Part shown: piece by piece, positions 46,051-58,080 of the stretch | Layout of the letters: every line of letters begins with the position of its first letter | Position numbering within the stretch: the stretch's first letter is position 1 | Assembly: GCA_018398815.1 (NCBI GenBank) | Contig: CM031609.1 | Span: 31,968,799-32,032,798 of the forward strand | DNA from: Conus ventricosus | Taxonomy: Eukaryota; Mollusca; Gastropoda; Neogastropoda; Conidae | DNA length: 64,000 bases | Direction: 5' to 3' | Notes under the pieces: model-generated | Database searches by the model: none | Told to the model about the DNA's origin: nothing | The model's input: only the letters and a program-made list of their open reading frames with translations | Translations under genes and position numbers: made by a program

Positions 46051-46769
46051 TTTAATACTGATCCGAAATCAGAAGCTTCCCTTAAACTTTTACCATATCT
46101 ATGTCTGTATTGCCTTGGTCCGTAGCTCTTTCAGTATTTTCATCCATATTCCTTTTTTAATTCCTTCCGTATTCTCTCTACTTGTGTCCCCCCCCCCCCC
46201 GCCCCCCCCATCCCACCCACTCTCCTACACTCTTTCCATATTCTTAAATATTTATGTTTTTAAAATTTGCTATTATTAGTTACCCACTTCCTTCTTAACT
46301 TCATATTCTGTGTTCATTTTAGCCCTCACTCCTTGCGTAAGTTCCATTCTCTATCTGTTAAAAACCAGAATGTGCAAGTTATTCCAGGGAATGATTGATG
46401 AATGTTAAAATGACAGAATTCATTAGTCACTACACGACTGCCATTGAACTCTAAGGTAAAGTCCATGGTTGAATTAATGGAAGAACTTCCAGTGTGTGTT
46501 TTGCTGATATTTACTGACTCGTTAGCACAAAGCAATGTGGACATGATGTAATGAATGTAAAATTTTACTCATCAGTTATAAAAAAACCATCTTTCAATGA
46601 ACAAAAGAAAAGGAGAGGGGGGGGGGGGGGATCAGATAATGCAACAAATAAAACAAAAACCGTACATTAAGTCAAGCAATGTGGATGAAGCAAACCATTC
46701 CATCGTTCAGGCTTTCATGACAGGCACGCTGGATTTCAGTTTCATTTCCACCTGTTGTTTTGGCTGCAG

Positions 46770-46967
46770 TATAGAATTCTTCATCCACCAGTGATACCTC
46801 ACTGGGGTCCGCATCAGGAGTCAGCAGCTACTACTAGTGTTCCAGGGGCCAGGTTGCAGCATGCTTTTGACGATTGTCAAGGTGGTAACTTGACTGACAC
46901 GGCAGCACAGATTTCCTCTCCAGCCACTGGCAGCAGCCTCCTTGTCTTGCAGATTAATGGCACCTGA
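46770..46967 (+). CDS. Possible alternative last exon of BANP
   Basis: A pyrimidine/G-rich stretch and GGCTGCAG acceptor precede a phase-0 frame. It reads YRILHPPVIPHWGPHQESAA, then TTSVPGARLQHAFDDCQGGN, then LTDTAAQISS and SSLLVLQINGT, and ends at TGA 46965-46967. The phase fits a splice from exon 9 (corrected) and the composition (Gln, Ser, Thr; ending LQINGT) is BANP-like. No homology is claimed. It could also be a chance open frame. Confidence 0.35.
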   Translation, partial: YRILHPPVIPHWGPHQESAATTSVPGARLQHAFDDCQGGNLTDTAAQISSPATGSSLLVLQINGT

Positions 46968-47358
46968 CAGACAGGTGTCGTCGATTGATTGGTATCAAGC
47001 AGGTTGTTGCAAGACCAGTTTTCTGCCACTTGTTGAAAGGAAGGAGGGTATTATCAGCAAAATAAGTTCTTTCATGACTGTGATTGGAAAATGTTCAGTC
47101 ATTTCCTGAAATGATTGATTTACGTGCATTCTGAGTGTAGCACATTCATCCTACCTCCGCCCCTTTGTTTATCGCTCTCCATTCCCCTGTCCCCCTCTCC
47201 TCACCTGCCCTCACTTGTGTAACTCTTATACCAGTGAGGTACTCTGGGATCGGTAGCTCCTGCATGATTTTCTGCTCCCATCTTTGTCAGACATACCCAG
47301 TTAAACTAAGTATCCTGGAACGCCATCTCTTCTGGCTTGTGCCCCCCTTCTCCTCCCC

Positions 47359-47390
<32 letters not shown>
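47359..47390. repeat. Poly-C tract
   Basis: C run of about 30 in pyrimidine-rich DNA; a shorter C-rich tract is at 47504-47521. Confidence 0.95.
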
Positions 47391-47394
<4 letters not shown>

Positions 47395-48057
47395 GTTCAG
47401 CCACACAAACTGACTGCCATGTGTTCATTTGTGTACCTTTACATCCTGTTCATTGCTTGAAATTCATTTGTACGTAGTCATGTTCATTGCGTGAAGAGAT
47501 CGCTCCCCCCCCCCCCTCCCCCTGTGATTTCATGTTGTCCATTATACTGCTTACAGCGACAGAGCTTTGTTGAAAGAGATGTTGTATGTGTACAGGGGAA
47601 CCTCATAGTAGCAACTGCAAGAAAGCTTTAAAACTGGGTCTTGATTGGAAGGGAGATTGGAAAGTGTGGACCAAGAGATATATATTTTTTTAAAAACCGC
47701 ACACACATGTACACACACACAGAGGCACGCGCACGTGCACATACACACACACACACACACGCACAGAGCGTTACAGAAAAGATCTGTAATTCTGGGTTTT
47801 ATGATAGGCCATTTGATGGACTAACTGGGTCAGGGTCTGTTCTAAGTGACTAACCGATTTCTCTCAAAATCATTCTATGGGGTTGATAGCTGGTCCGAGC
47901 TTGATGTATCGCTGTTCAGTTTCAGACTGGCAGAAAGCCTGCACAATTTCTTTCTCATTTTCTTCTGCTTTTACCCCCTCCCTCCCTTTCTTCCACCCTT
48001 CCCCCTTGTGTGTGTGTGAGGAGGGGGAAGGGGCAGAGGAAGGAGGAGGGATGGGGC

Positions 48058-49450
48058 ATAGCTGCCAACCCTTACGATTTTTTCGTAATTTTTACGAATT
48101 CTGAGACAGATTACGAAATTACGACTTGTGCGTTCCTTTTCCGATTTCTGAATTTTCGCCAAAAAAAAAAAAAAAAAAAAGCAACTGAATCAGTCCAAAG
48201 GCTTATCCACCTTTTAAAACCGGATGCATTGTAAAGCCAATTTGTTGATGCGCATGCGCAGTCACCCTCTTCTTCCATCAAAATGGCGGACAAAACACCT
48301 AGCACGGCGACTACCATGCCATCACAGCAAGCGAAGTCAAAGAAGCCCAAGGTGCAACAATGTTTCACCGCCAAGTACAAAGAAATGTTTGATTGGATTG
48401 GCGAGTCCCGACAAGGCCCGCACTATGCCTTCTGTAAGCCATGCCGTGCTGACATCAACATTGCTCATGGAGGATCTTCCGACATCGCAAGCACGAAAAG
48501 TCGGAAAAGCACAAACTGGGGAAGAAACGCAGGCTGTGAAGAGCACACCCAAGATAAGCTCCTGCTTTTCGACGCAGTCAGATACCAGCACCATACATGC
48601 TGAGGTAAGCTGGCACCGTTAATAGTTTTGCTTTTCACAAGACATGTGGAGTTTGGGAGGAGTAGCATACTTGTTGCCAAGGCCAACATGAAGGGGAACT
48701 GTTACGAACAAAAGTTCTCCAGGGACTTTCTGCTCAAGGCAAAATCAAGCACAAGTGACACTGTGAAGAAGCCTGGCACTTCAAGTGAGAAGCCTGGCAC
48801 TTCAAGGGAGAATACATGCTAGATAAACACTGTTAGGACTATCAGAGACCTGTGTACGTCAAAAGATGAGACAAACTTTTAAGCAGTGTATGTAATGTAC
48901 TCTTGTGTGAAGTGCAAGTGTTAAATATTATGAACAGAAGTTTTTTTTAAAGATACATTTTGTGTGTGGGCAAAATCAGCTACCGGTGAAACTGAAACGA
49001 ACAGAACTTCTAAGTCAGAAGACCCATGTCAGGTGAACATCTGCAGACAAAACATTCAAGGATTGAAGATGAGACAAACTAGCTGAGCTGAGCATGTGAA
49101 TTGTGATGTACTCTTGTGTTGGACTGGCTATCAACAAACAAGTTCGCAAGCAAGTTTGCATGAAAGGTATGTAATCCACACTGATTTTGCTTGATTTTTT
49201 TTTCTTCTGAAGTTTCCAAGGAGGGAATGTATAGTAAACCTCGAGAATTATCTTTCATTTTTGTTCCATTTCCATAATACTTAAAAGCTTTACAATCTTG
49301 CTGAAAAGTGCAAAGTTTACTGCTTGGAAATTAAAAATGCTTCAGCTTCAGGGGCGCAGCCCCCTGACCCCCGCTTTTTTAGGGAGGGGGTGACCCCCCT
49401 CCCGAACCCACCCCCATTACTATTTCTGCATCTCTGAGGTTGGCAGCTAT
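48058..49450 (+). mobile_element. hAT-like DNA transposon, internally deleted, with a zinc-finger exon
   Basis: The termini are ATAGCTGCCAACC (48058-48070) and GGTTGGCAGCTAT (49438-49450), perfect inverted repeats. They are flanked by a perfect 8-bp duplication GATGGGGC (48050-48057 and 49451-49458), the hAT hallmark. An equally good reading uses 14-bp repeats starting with C and a 6-bp duplication. The 1393-bp element encodes one BED-like exon near its 5' end but no catalytic transposase domain, so it is probably non-autonomous. Tandem GCCTGGCACTTCAAG repeats lie at 48771-48808. Confidence 0.85.
48283..48604 (+). CDS. BED-like zinc-finger exon of the hAT-like element
   Basis: ATG 48283 has good context (AAATGG). 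It begins MADKTPSTATTMPSQQAKSK, then KKPKVQQCFTAKYKEMFDWI, then GPHYAFCKPCRADINIAHGG. FCKPC plus a downstream SEKH-like His region in another frame (near 48490-48515) forms the Cx2C...HxxxxH pattern of BED-type fingers found at the N terminus of hAT transposases and of genes derived from them. A frame change near 48480 precedes the His part. TGCTGAG followed by GTAAGC at 48605 is a good donor, suggesting a spliced transposase gene whose remaining exons are missing here. Confidence 0.55.
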
Positions 49451-49458
49451 GATGGGGC

Positions 49459-50277
49459 CAAGACAGAAGAAAATGAGAAAAAGATGTACAGGCATACACC
49501 TCATTTGAAATTGGCTGGTGATGTAACTTGCAATGGTGCTGGTTTTGTGTGTGTGTATGTATGTTTGAGGTTTAATTGTTTTCAGAATTAAGACTTCTAA
49601 TTTTCTTGACGAAGTATATGTCCAGTTCTGTAAATTCCATGCGTTTCTTAATTTCATGTAACCATTATCTTTTCTCTTTTGGTAATTATCATAAAGTGGT
49701 AGATATGGGGATTAATGTGTTTATGAATGTGAAGGCCCACACCCTGCCTCGCCATTTATTCTCATTTGCCGTTGTTGAGCATTGTACTTTGTGTTTTCTT
49801 TCTTTCTTTTTTATTTTCTTGTGGTTTTTGTTTGTTTTACATTTGTGTTTTTTTCCCCTTTTTGTGCACTATTGTGGACAAGACATAAAAAAAAAAACCT
49901 CTTTGATACTGCAAGAGTTACTGTTTTAACAGCAATAGCAACGGTATAGTCAACCAGCAAAGAAAAACAGATTACTCTGCTTTATTCCATAGAAATGTTT
50001 ATAGTGTTTAGTCTTACATGTATTGAAAGTCGCCCCATGTTGAAGAGAGAGGGTAACTCCTCTGCCTGCCCTGTGGTTAACAGTCAGTGGACTGCACACA
50101 GTCCTGTCCCTTGGACGTGCAAGGCTGAATTCCCAGACGTTTCTCCCTCAACCACGCGCACATTGACATGCATCATTTCACAGTATGTTGGAAGTAATGC
50201 CCTCTCGTTACCTTTTTCTTTTCCCACTCAAGTGACCGAAAAATCTCTTTATTGTCCAGCTGCTCATTCCCTTACTC

Positions 50278-50332
<55 letters not shown>

Positions 50333-50520
50333 GCTCATTTCTGCCCTTCTTTTCTGTTTCCCCCCCCCCCCCCCCCCCCCTCTCTGTCTCAGTCACTGGA
50401 TTTTTTTATCAGAAAGAAATGTAAATACATAAAGTGTCCATCTCGCCTTTTTTAAAAAAAGTTTTTTATTTTCGTTCTTTTTTTTTCTCCCCCATCCAGT
50501 CCATCATGTTGATCACTGTA
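49459..50520. other. Noncoding, no gene recognised
   Basis: It contains a (CT)n tract at 50279-50328 and a C run at 50361-50380. The 112- and 117-codon frames here show no motifs. Confidence 0.6.
50279..50380. repeat. (CT)n tract and poly-C tract
   Basis: A CT repeat of about 48 bp followed 30 bp later by a run of about 20 C. Confidence 0.95.
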
Positions 50521-53100
50521 TTATGAATTCTAGCTGGCAGCTTTCTCCGGGAGAGTCTCGAGACCATAGAAACTGGTGCAGATCGTGCTGGTGGCGGGGC
50601 GCTGCAGTGACACTGAAAGCCACCGGTGGGTTGTACATGGTAGTGTGTACAGTCTAGGATCTACTGTGTACAGCCGGCTGCAGCAGTTTCTGCGCTCTGG
50701 ATTCCTTGTTTGTGCAATGAGATAGTCTGAGGAGAACAAGAGAGAATGATGTGCGAGTTGGTTGTGAGTGTGTTTTTGTGTGTGTGGTTTGTACATGTGT
50801 TCCAGTTTGCATGCAACTTTGCAAGGTCTGATGGCTGCCTTTTGTTTGGGATGATGATTTTTGTGGTGGTTGTTATTGGCGTGACTTAATGCCCAATATG
50901 TATACACGCAAGCATTCATCCTACCACTGGTTTCACAGAACAACCTTCCTTCCTTCACATACGGAACCAAGGAAACAAAAAAGCGTGTTCTTGTTACTGT
51001 TACGGTAATAATGCATGTTTTATGTGAGTTACGAAAAGCGTTGTGAACTTTCACCAATAAGTATACATATTGAGGAAGCAGTTTTTAATGTTCTTAGGCT
51101 TGAGTCGTCAAGCAGATCTTTCACACAATGTCATTGTGATGTCTCGATGTTTTGACAAGTATGTATTGATTGTCGGTGTGTGAATGATAATTATATGCAT
51201 GATGCACATCAGTGTTCTGTTGGGTCTGTTTAAGGTATTTTGAAATTGTAAAGAAATTGCAAACAAGAACAAAAGAAAGGCACCTGCATATGATTAACAT
51301 TTGTAAATCAAAAAAAGAAGAAGAAAAAGAAAAGAAGAAAATGACTATGGTAATGTTGGCATGGTTTGACCCACACATTGTGTTTTATGGAAGCTGTTTA
51401 CAAGATGGCTGGCCTCTAATCTATAATTCATATGTGTGCAGCATACTTGCACATGCACTTGCACACACAAACTTACATTCGATTTACATGGAAGAGAAGG
51501 TAAACCTTTACCCATTTACCTCTAATGTTCATGCTTTTAACTATTATTAGTGCAGTGACACTGGATATATTTATGTGTGTGCGTGAGAGAGAAAGTGTAT
51601 GTAAAGAAAAGAAATGGGTCGGTGTGAGTGCATTGTATAGTCGAATGCATAATATGCACATACTCTTTCACGGCAATGATAGTAAGAGTAATGTAAATAT
51701 TACTGTAACGGTAACCATGATGATAAAGGTAATGACATAAATAACAATGATAATGAATATTTGTTAAATTAACACTTGACTGCAGACTGTGAATTTATTC
51801 TCCCACTAATCTGATCGTAACAACAACAAATTAAAGTATTGAATTATATTAATCCTGATATACTGGAAGTACTGCATCGTTTTCATTCTGTACGTCCTGT
51901 GAATGACTCGGAAGGAATTAGCGTTGAGGGATTGGCTGCAAAAACAAAACAAAACAAAACAAAAATCCTGTTCCAAAAAGACTGGTGCGTTTTCTTTCCT
52001 CCCAAGAAAAGAAGGTACACCCGAAGGTGGGGGTGGGAGCCAGAGAAGCACTGTCCTCACCTGCCAAACAAACCAGCTGGGAACAATCCTGCACCACCCT
52101 TGGAAGCCTGTGCTGTGTTCGCATAGGGTGCAGGCACACACAGGGCATTCCATTAAGACGTCAGGGGACCTAATTGCTCCCTGGCAGGTGCCGTAGCGTA
52201 ATGGCCATTGGATGAGACACAACGTTCCCAAAGGGAGACGATGTATCTTTTCCATTCTAATGGGTATGAAATGCACTGTGTTTATCAGAGCTTGGGAAGT
52301 AAGAAGACAATGAAATGCATCATGGCACTGCAGGAACAACCATAAAAATGAAGAGGGGGATACTTATGATTTATCTGGTTTTATTTTTCTCTCCACAGTA
52401 TTGCGTATTCCTTGTTTTGTCGGAATGCTAAGACTCGCTGCTTGGATATTGGTAGGGGCCTAAAGTTTTGGTCTTGATTGATGCCAACATGAAACTTTAT
52501 ATTGGTGTTTCAGTGATTGAATAAACTTAACCCTTAGACCTTTGTTAATCTGTTTGTTAAATAAGGCAGTACAGTATTGGAGATTACCTACAACAGTGAT
52601 AAGCTCCTGGCGTAATTATTTTCATTTTTTTCTGATTGGGAATGAATTCTTCTGAAGGAGTGTGGCTAGTCATGCATAGTCGCTAGACCTCCCCTCCCCC
52701 CCCCCCCCCCCCCTCCCAATTTTTCTGGAATTTCCCAAATTTTAGAAATTAGAATTTAGTGAGAAATTCCAGAATATCAAAATTTTGCTAAAAATGAGGG
52801 GCTGGGGGATGGGAGGTCATTTTTGAATAGGGATGATAAAGTATTGCAGAGTTAAGCCCAAATGGTTGATGTGAATGTTGGCAATCACATGTATGCAGTA
52901 TGCCTTCAGTCAAAAGCCAGATTGCTCCCTCTTCACTCCATGCATCCTTTCATCCCCTGCTTTCCAAGTAGTGATTCCAGAGGGTTGGCAACTACACTGT
53001 GGCATGGTAATCAAATGTGGCCACACAAATACATTTTGTCAACCCATGAAATATTACTCTGGGACCTGCAGTTGACTGATACAAGGTGTGATACTGGGTG
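50521..53100. other. Noncoding, no gene recognised
   Basis: Minus-strand frame 50530-51057 (175 codons) has no known motif. On + a short frame at 50535-50609 (GSFLRESLETIETGADRAGG) follows TTCTAG and ends at a stop; it might be a terminal exon, but nothing links it to a gene. A C run lies at 52689-52713. Confidence 0.5.
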
Positions 53101-53136
53101 ACCTTCACAATATTCAGGTGGGGAACTTAATTAAAC

Positions 53137-53199
53137 CAGCCCTGATATGGCCCTTTGCGGTTGGCTGGGCTATAAGCAACATTATCTTATCTTATCTCT
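53137..53199 (+). mobile_element. 63-bp tail insertion of the I-like non-LTR family
   Basis: CCCTGATATGGCCCTTTGCGG, then GGCTGGGCTATAAGCAAC and (TTATC)n match the last 60 bp of the element at 240-5856. It is flanked by perfect AACTTAATTAAAC repeats (53124-53136 and 53200-53212), so it is a real, extremely 5'-truncated insertion. Confidence 0.9.
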
Positions 53200-53534
53200 A
53201 ACTTAATTAAACGGGCAACCGGTGAGGAAAGCGAGCTGATTTATCCCCCTTCCCAATGTTTCTGCGCATCATGTGCATTGCTCACATTGTCATCTTGCAA
53301 GCAGATGCATATTTTAGAGGTGGTGAATTCGTCTTGAGTATCACCTCACAACTCTTCCTTTCCTCCAAGGCTGGGATTTAGTTCAAGATGATAATGAATT
53401 TAGAACCTGACGGGTTCTCAAGAACAGATCGCAACACCGAAGGGCACTAAGGCATATTTGAGGTATGATAAGGACAAATTGCTCAACATCAAATTTGCCA
53501 TCAGGTCAGCGTGAATCCTGTCCCAGTGAAGTAT

Positions 53535-53800
53535 AATACAGTGGTTAGAGCACTTCCGTGGTGCCTAATTTGAAGACAGGTGATTGTGATTGCCAGACAT
53601 GCTCTCATTTAAACACACCACCCATTGTCTGCTCGGCCATTGGTGGGTCTTCAGGGACAGCGAGAGAGAAGATAGGCTGGCCTTGAGAGAAGCCAAAGTC
53701 TACAGGACCTCCATGCCCAGTGACAACTTGGGTTTTAGGAACACCTTTTGCCACATTGAACGAACTGGACATTAAACAGTGCGGACAGAATGCAAGAATC
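53535..53800 (+). repeat. Possible decayed SINE (tRNA-like start)
   Basis: ACAGTGGTTAGAGCACTTCC near 53540 looks like an A box. A weak B box-like GACAGGTGATTGTGATTGCC follows. No tail or duplication was found. Confidence 0.25.
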
Positions 53801-53974
53801 GGTGATATAAAACTAACCCGGAGATGCTCAAATGCACATTAAAAAAATAAGTAAAAAGAGTGTGAAAGGATGACAGTTGTGAAGGGATCATAGTTTATGC
53901 GCAGTGCATTCCCTTGGCTGGCATTCGGTTGACCAGATTTGATCTGTCGGTGCTTGTTTTTTTTCATCGGCAAG

Positions 53975-54117
53975 GAAGATGCACCATCGGGAAAATTTTA
54001 AAGTGTACAAACGATGTGAGAATTGAAGTAACTGATGAGGAATGTCGCTACAAGTGTGATGACTCTGCCTGGCTGATTGATGTGTGTATGGATAGATCAG
54101 ATGATTTATGTGGGATG
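53975..54117 (+). CDS. Candidate exon, Cys-rich, gene unknown
   Basis: A T-rich tract and CGGCAAG precede the frame and GTAAGC follows it. The frame reads GRCTIGKILKCTNDVRIEVT, then DEECRYKCDDSAWLIDVCMD, then RSDDLCGM. Six Cys and a balanced composition look coding. I do not recognise the family. The start of the exon could also be 4 bases later. It might belong to a gene downstream of BANP on +. Confidence 0.35.
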
Positions 54118-54304
54118 GTAAGCTTTTTTTTTTGTACAGACATCTCTCTAAACCTTGAAGAACAGAGCACACAAAGTAGATCTGAAGATGGAATAGATCT
54201 GATGAAACGAGGAGAAAAGGTGAAAAAAGAATGAAAAAAAAAACTGCAAGAGTGGAGCACCATTGCCTTTGTTTTTCTTTTTCTTTTGCTTGTTTTTTTC
54301 TTCG

Positions 54305-54310
54305 GGGGGT

Positions 54311-54344
<34 letters not shown>
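54305..54344. repeat. Poly-G tract
   Basis: A G run of about 40 with one T near its start. Confidence 0.95.
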
Positions 54345-54347
<3 letters not shown>

Positions 54348-55052
54348 GTGAGCTGGGTTTTTTTAAATTTTTTTATTTATTTATTTTTTTTAGTCATCAG
54401 GAAATCTACTTGGTCTTCAGAGTCAGTTGAAATGTGAATATTCGGCTTGTAAGGTGACAGAGAGAGAGAAAAAAAAAACAACCCAATCAGAATTTTTGTT
54501 ATATAAGATATGAATTCCATGATTATCCAATACTGTAATAAGATTCACGTTTGCCGTTGAAAACGGGCAAGGCATTGACTGCAGTCTGACTTCAGGTAGT
54601 TTTATTGTCATCAGCGGAGGGAGCTTAGTGGCTGATGTCTGTCCTCGGTAACTCAGAACTGGCACCCTTTAACCTATCAAAGTGACGGAGCTGTAGTGGA
54701 GTGCCACCTGTGATGACATCAGTGGCCAGTTGAAGCCTCTTAATTTGATTTTCGTGAATGATTTTTAAAAAGTTCTTGTTTGGACATGATTCCTGTCGTA
54801 TTAATACACACTTGGAAAAAGCGTTGAGTGTTAGGGAAGAATGTGTGTAAGTTTACGTTTTATGTAAAGACATAAAGATGAAAACGGGTGGATATTTTAG
54901 AAGTTGCAAATCCGTGTAGTATCACTCATTATGACGAAAACACATTAAACAGAAGATTCATTCATTCAAAGATGAAAACCCACATAACTTGTCGAAATAT
55001 ACTTATCAGCACATCTTTATGCAAGGGGGGAAAACGGTTACGTTATGGTTTG

Positions 55053-55264
55053 CATCACTGGTATGTTAGAAGAATATATAAGTGGCAAAAGTATTTCCCC
55101 TGATATTTAAACAGGAAAAAGAATGTTTCGAATAGAAGCCTTATCTTCTACAGTCAGGCATCACTGGTACGTTAGAAGAATATATAAGTGGCAAAAGTAT
55201 TTTCCCTGATATTTAAACAGGAAAAAGAAAGTTTTGTATAGAAGCTTTATCTTCTACAGTCATG
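55053..55264. repeat. 106-bp tandem duplication, two copies
   Basis: CATCACTGGTA...CTACAGTCAGG at 55053 recurs from 55159 with about seven differences. Confidence 0.9.
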
Positions 55265-55362
55265 CATTATATTTATTTTGCCATTTTCACATATAAAAGA
55301 CCAATTTTTTTTGATTGACTGCTATAGTTCCTTTTTTTTCCCCTTCAAACATACCAAAACAG

Positions 55363-55542
55363 GACACAAGATGTCCATCAGTTAGCTCTTAGTGGAGTAT
55401 TATCCTTGGAGCTTCAAGAGAAAGACGCAGAGCATTGCTGTGTTTGGGGGAGGATAGTGGTGGTAGTGGAGGTGGTGGTAGTCTGACTGAGCAGTATGGG
55501 GCTAATGACATTGACTCGCAGGGCATGAAAGATGACAGAGAG
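55363..55542 (+). CDS. Candidate exon, acidic, gene unknown
   Basis: A strong polypyrimidine tract and AAAACAG precede the exon and GAGAG/GTAGGG ends it. The frame reads TQDVHQLALSGVLSLELQEK and DAEHCCVWG. After one added G in the GGGGG run near 55446-55450 it continues EDSGGSGGGGSLTEQYGAND and IDSQGMKDDRE to the donor. The frame break has the same cause as those in BANP. I do not recognise the protein. Confidence 0.4.
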
Positions 55543-55912
55543 GTAGGGGGTAGAGGACTAGTGTCAGTGAAGTTTGCTATTACACCATTGTTGGGAATTC
55601 ATGTGTAATTGTTTGGGGTGGATTATTAAGACTTTCATTCAGGTGGAATTTTAAACACTCAAATTTTTTATCTGCACATGGTATGGAAGTGTTCTCAGTC
55701 AGGAGCCTGGGATGAAGAAGTCAGAATCTGATGTAATTTGTGTACTTTTGCACTGTTTTGTTTTGACTGATCTGTGTGAGATGTGATGTTGTGAATGTGG
55801 ACAATGAAGACTTTGAGTATGAAAGGGCGGTTACTGCCTCGACTGACTTGTCTCTCTCTCTCCGTTGTTTTTTTTTCCCCCTTTAAAATGTAAATAATTC
55901 TCTTTACTACAG

Positions 55913-55960
55913 TCAGGTCAGTACTTTTGGAGTTTCCTCACTTCCAGGAACTGGAACTGA
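55913..55960 (+). CDS. Candidate terminal exon, gene unknown
   Basis: A long T/C tract and TTTACTACAG precede a short frame that in phase 0, set by the preceding candidate exon, reads SGQYFWSFLTSRNWN and stops at TGA. It is very short, so support is only the acceptor and phase. Confidence 0.2.
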   Translation, partial: SGQYFWSFLTSRNWN

Positions 55961-56037
55961 TTGATGTATGACCACATTATTTTGGGGTATTAAAACTGAT
56001 GAAGACATTGATAGATGTGTTCCTGTGTGTGTCTGTC

Positions 56038-56074
<37 letters not shown>
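56038..56074. repeat. (GA)n microsatellite
   Basis: AG repeat of about 36 bp. Confidence 0.95.
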
Positions 56075-56077
<3 letters not shown>

Positions 56078-56359
56078 CTCCATGAAACAAGCATATATAA
56101 AGCAGCTTTCTGAAGCTGGTTATGTTATGCAAATCAGACCGTGTGGAAGCTGGTCTGCTGAGACTTCATCTGAACAAATACTGTTGCCGTGAGTTGCTCG
56201 CACACACGGTTGTGAGTCCATAGATTCTCACAGAACAATCCACCAAAGTCCCGTGTAACTCTGAAAGCTCTACCATGTTGTCAGATCATGAGACAGAACA
56301 AGCGTTAGAGTGCAGCTTTTGGTGGAAAAGGTGCGTCTACAACTTGTCATCTTGTTGAG

Positions 56360-56720
56360 AACCCAAGGGGTCTGGCTGACCAAGCAGACCAAATATTGTT
56401 CTCATGATTCATAGGTCCTGGGTTCATTCCTCTCTTAACATGACCAAATTGGGGATTTTCACTTAGGAGTAATGTCTGCGCGCATACACACTCATGCACA
56501 CACATGCACGCACACGCACACACACACACACACGCACACAAAAACCCGGCATGCACTTAAACTCCTACCCTTCATAGAAGAGTAGTTTAGGGTATGCAGG
56601 CAGGTTCCGTAACATACACGACCAGATGCTAACTGATATCCATGTGTAGACATTGCCCCCAAAGGCAACATACCTACCTTCAATGAGTTTTTGATGGAAT
56701 TTGAAATTATCACATGGTAA
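56360..56720 (+). repeat. Possible tRNA-derived SINE
   Basis: GGTCTGGCTGACCAAGCAGA then TAGGTCCTGGGTTCATTCC gives A and B box-like blocks (56370-56436). A CA tract and a body with CCATGTGTAGACATTGCCCC follow. Tail and duplication were not found. Confidence 0.4.
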
Positions 56721-56837
56721 AAAATAATTGTCAATAGTTTCAAGTCTTGCTGAGCAGCTAGGAAGAAGAATCTCTATTTATTTAAAAAAGGGGGGGAAAA
56801 AAAAAAGGCTCTCACACTGACAATGATGTTACTATAC

Positions 56838-56950
56838 AGAACAATGACAAGTGGTGTTATAGCAAAATGTGTCGTGTTGAACATTTTCACTATGCAGAAC
56901 AATGACAAGTGGTGTTATAGCAAAATGTGTCGTGTTGAACATTTTCATCT
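56838..56950. repeat. 58-bp tandem duplication, two copies
   Basis: ACAATGACAAGTGGTGTTAT...GAACATTTTCA is repeated with almost no change, suggesting a recent duplication. Confidence 0.9.
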
Positions 56951-57417
56951 GGTTGCTTAACTTACAGTCACTTTAACACCCACACTTCGTCCGTTAACTA
57001 AAAACTTGTTTGTTCTCCTGCTTTGACCAAGGATAAGGTAGTACTAAGAAACCTGCCAAGATGGCTTAAGGAACCCATACAACTTTGGTCTTTAAAGGGA
57101 GGGGGTCTGTCTTGGGAGATAAATGTAGCACAAATATTTCAGATAAGCAATTCTGAAGAGAGGGAGTCTCGTAACAGGGTTAGGATTGGGAGCCATAATG
57201 TCTAAGATTCATAGTAATGGCCTGTGCATTGTGAGTTAAATGCTTAACTCCCTTTGTTTGATCGTTCCCACACCTCCACCAAGCACATAATTTGCGGATG
57301 CCCCTGCTTCCACTCTAGAGACTGACCTGTTTCGGTTGATGAAGATGATCAAGGAACAGTAGTGAAGAACTATATCAGGATGGCCAAACTATAATCGCTA
57401 AGTGTCTAAAAGGACGA

Positions 57418-57419
<2 letters not shown>

Positions 57420-57449
<30 letters not shown>
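57420..57449. repeat. Poly-G tract
   Basis: An uninterrupted G run of about 30. Confidence 0.95.
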
Positions 57450-58080
57450 AGAGACGGAAAAAAAAAGAAGAAAAGAAAGTGTAAGCAAAGGTTGACAAAC
57501 GTAGTTATAAATAAAATTGTGATTATTTCCCTTGTATGTGACACCGTCTGAGGTGCGTATCTGCCACCGTACTGCCATAACACAAAAATGGCATAACGAA
57601 GTGGATAATTATACAGAGTGACTAATTACACAGATCACTGTGGAAGACCAAACCAAACGTTTACCTTGTTCAAATAAGCTTAAACGAACATTTAAAGCAG
57701 AAATATGGAATAGTGCGATTAACGAGTAACTGAAGTAAAAAGGAGAAAATGTCATGGCACTTTAGATGGTCAGCAGCGCTATCGTTATGGCGTCCCATTT
57801 GCGTCGAAAGACGCCAGGTGTGCCCACAGGTAGTCAATACCGTGAGTAGATTCATCCACCTACATCAGCTTCCAGCAGAGGTTATCGGCGCACCTGTAAA
57901 AATACTTTAAGCGCTGGGAGACTTCGTACCCCAGACCCCTAACCAGGGCGTTTTCCCACGTACCCACCTTGCGCCGTCAATGACTCACAACCACTCTGCA
58001 ATATTTGAACCACCTTTGTATCAAACTTAAAATAAACGGTAATATTTCTTTTAAGTGTGTATCAATTACCTCATTTGAGC
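57450..58080. other. Noncoding, no gene recognised
   Basis: A mixed-composition stretch with no splice-bounded frame or repeat family identified. Confidence 0.5.

Noticed and set aside
50530..51057. 175-codon minus-strand protein
   Set aside because: Low-complexity Thr/His and no recognisable motif. Start context and splice evidence are lacking.
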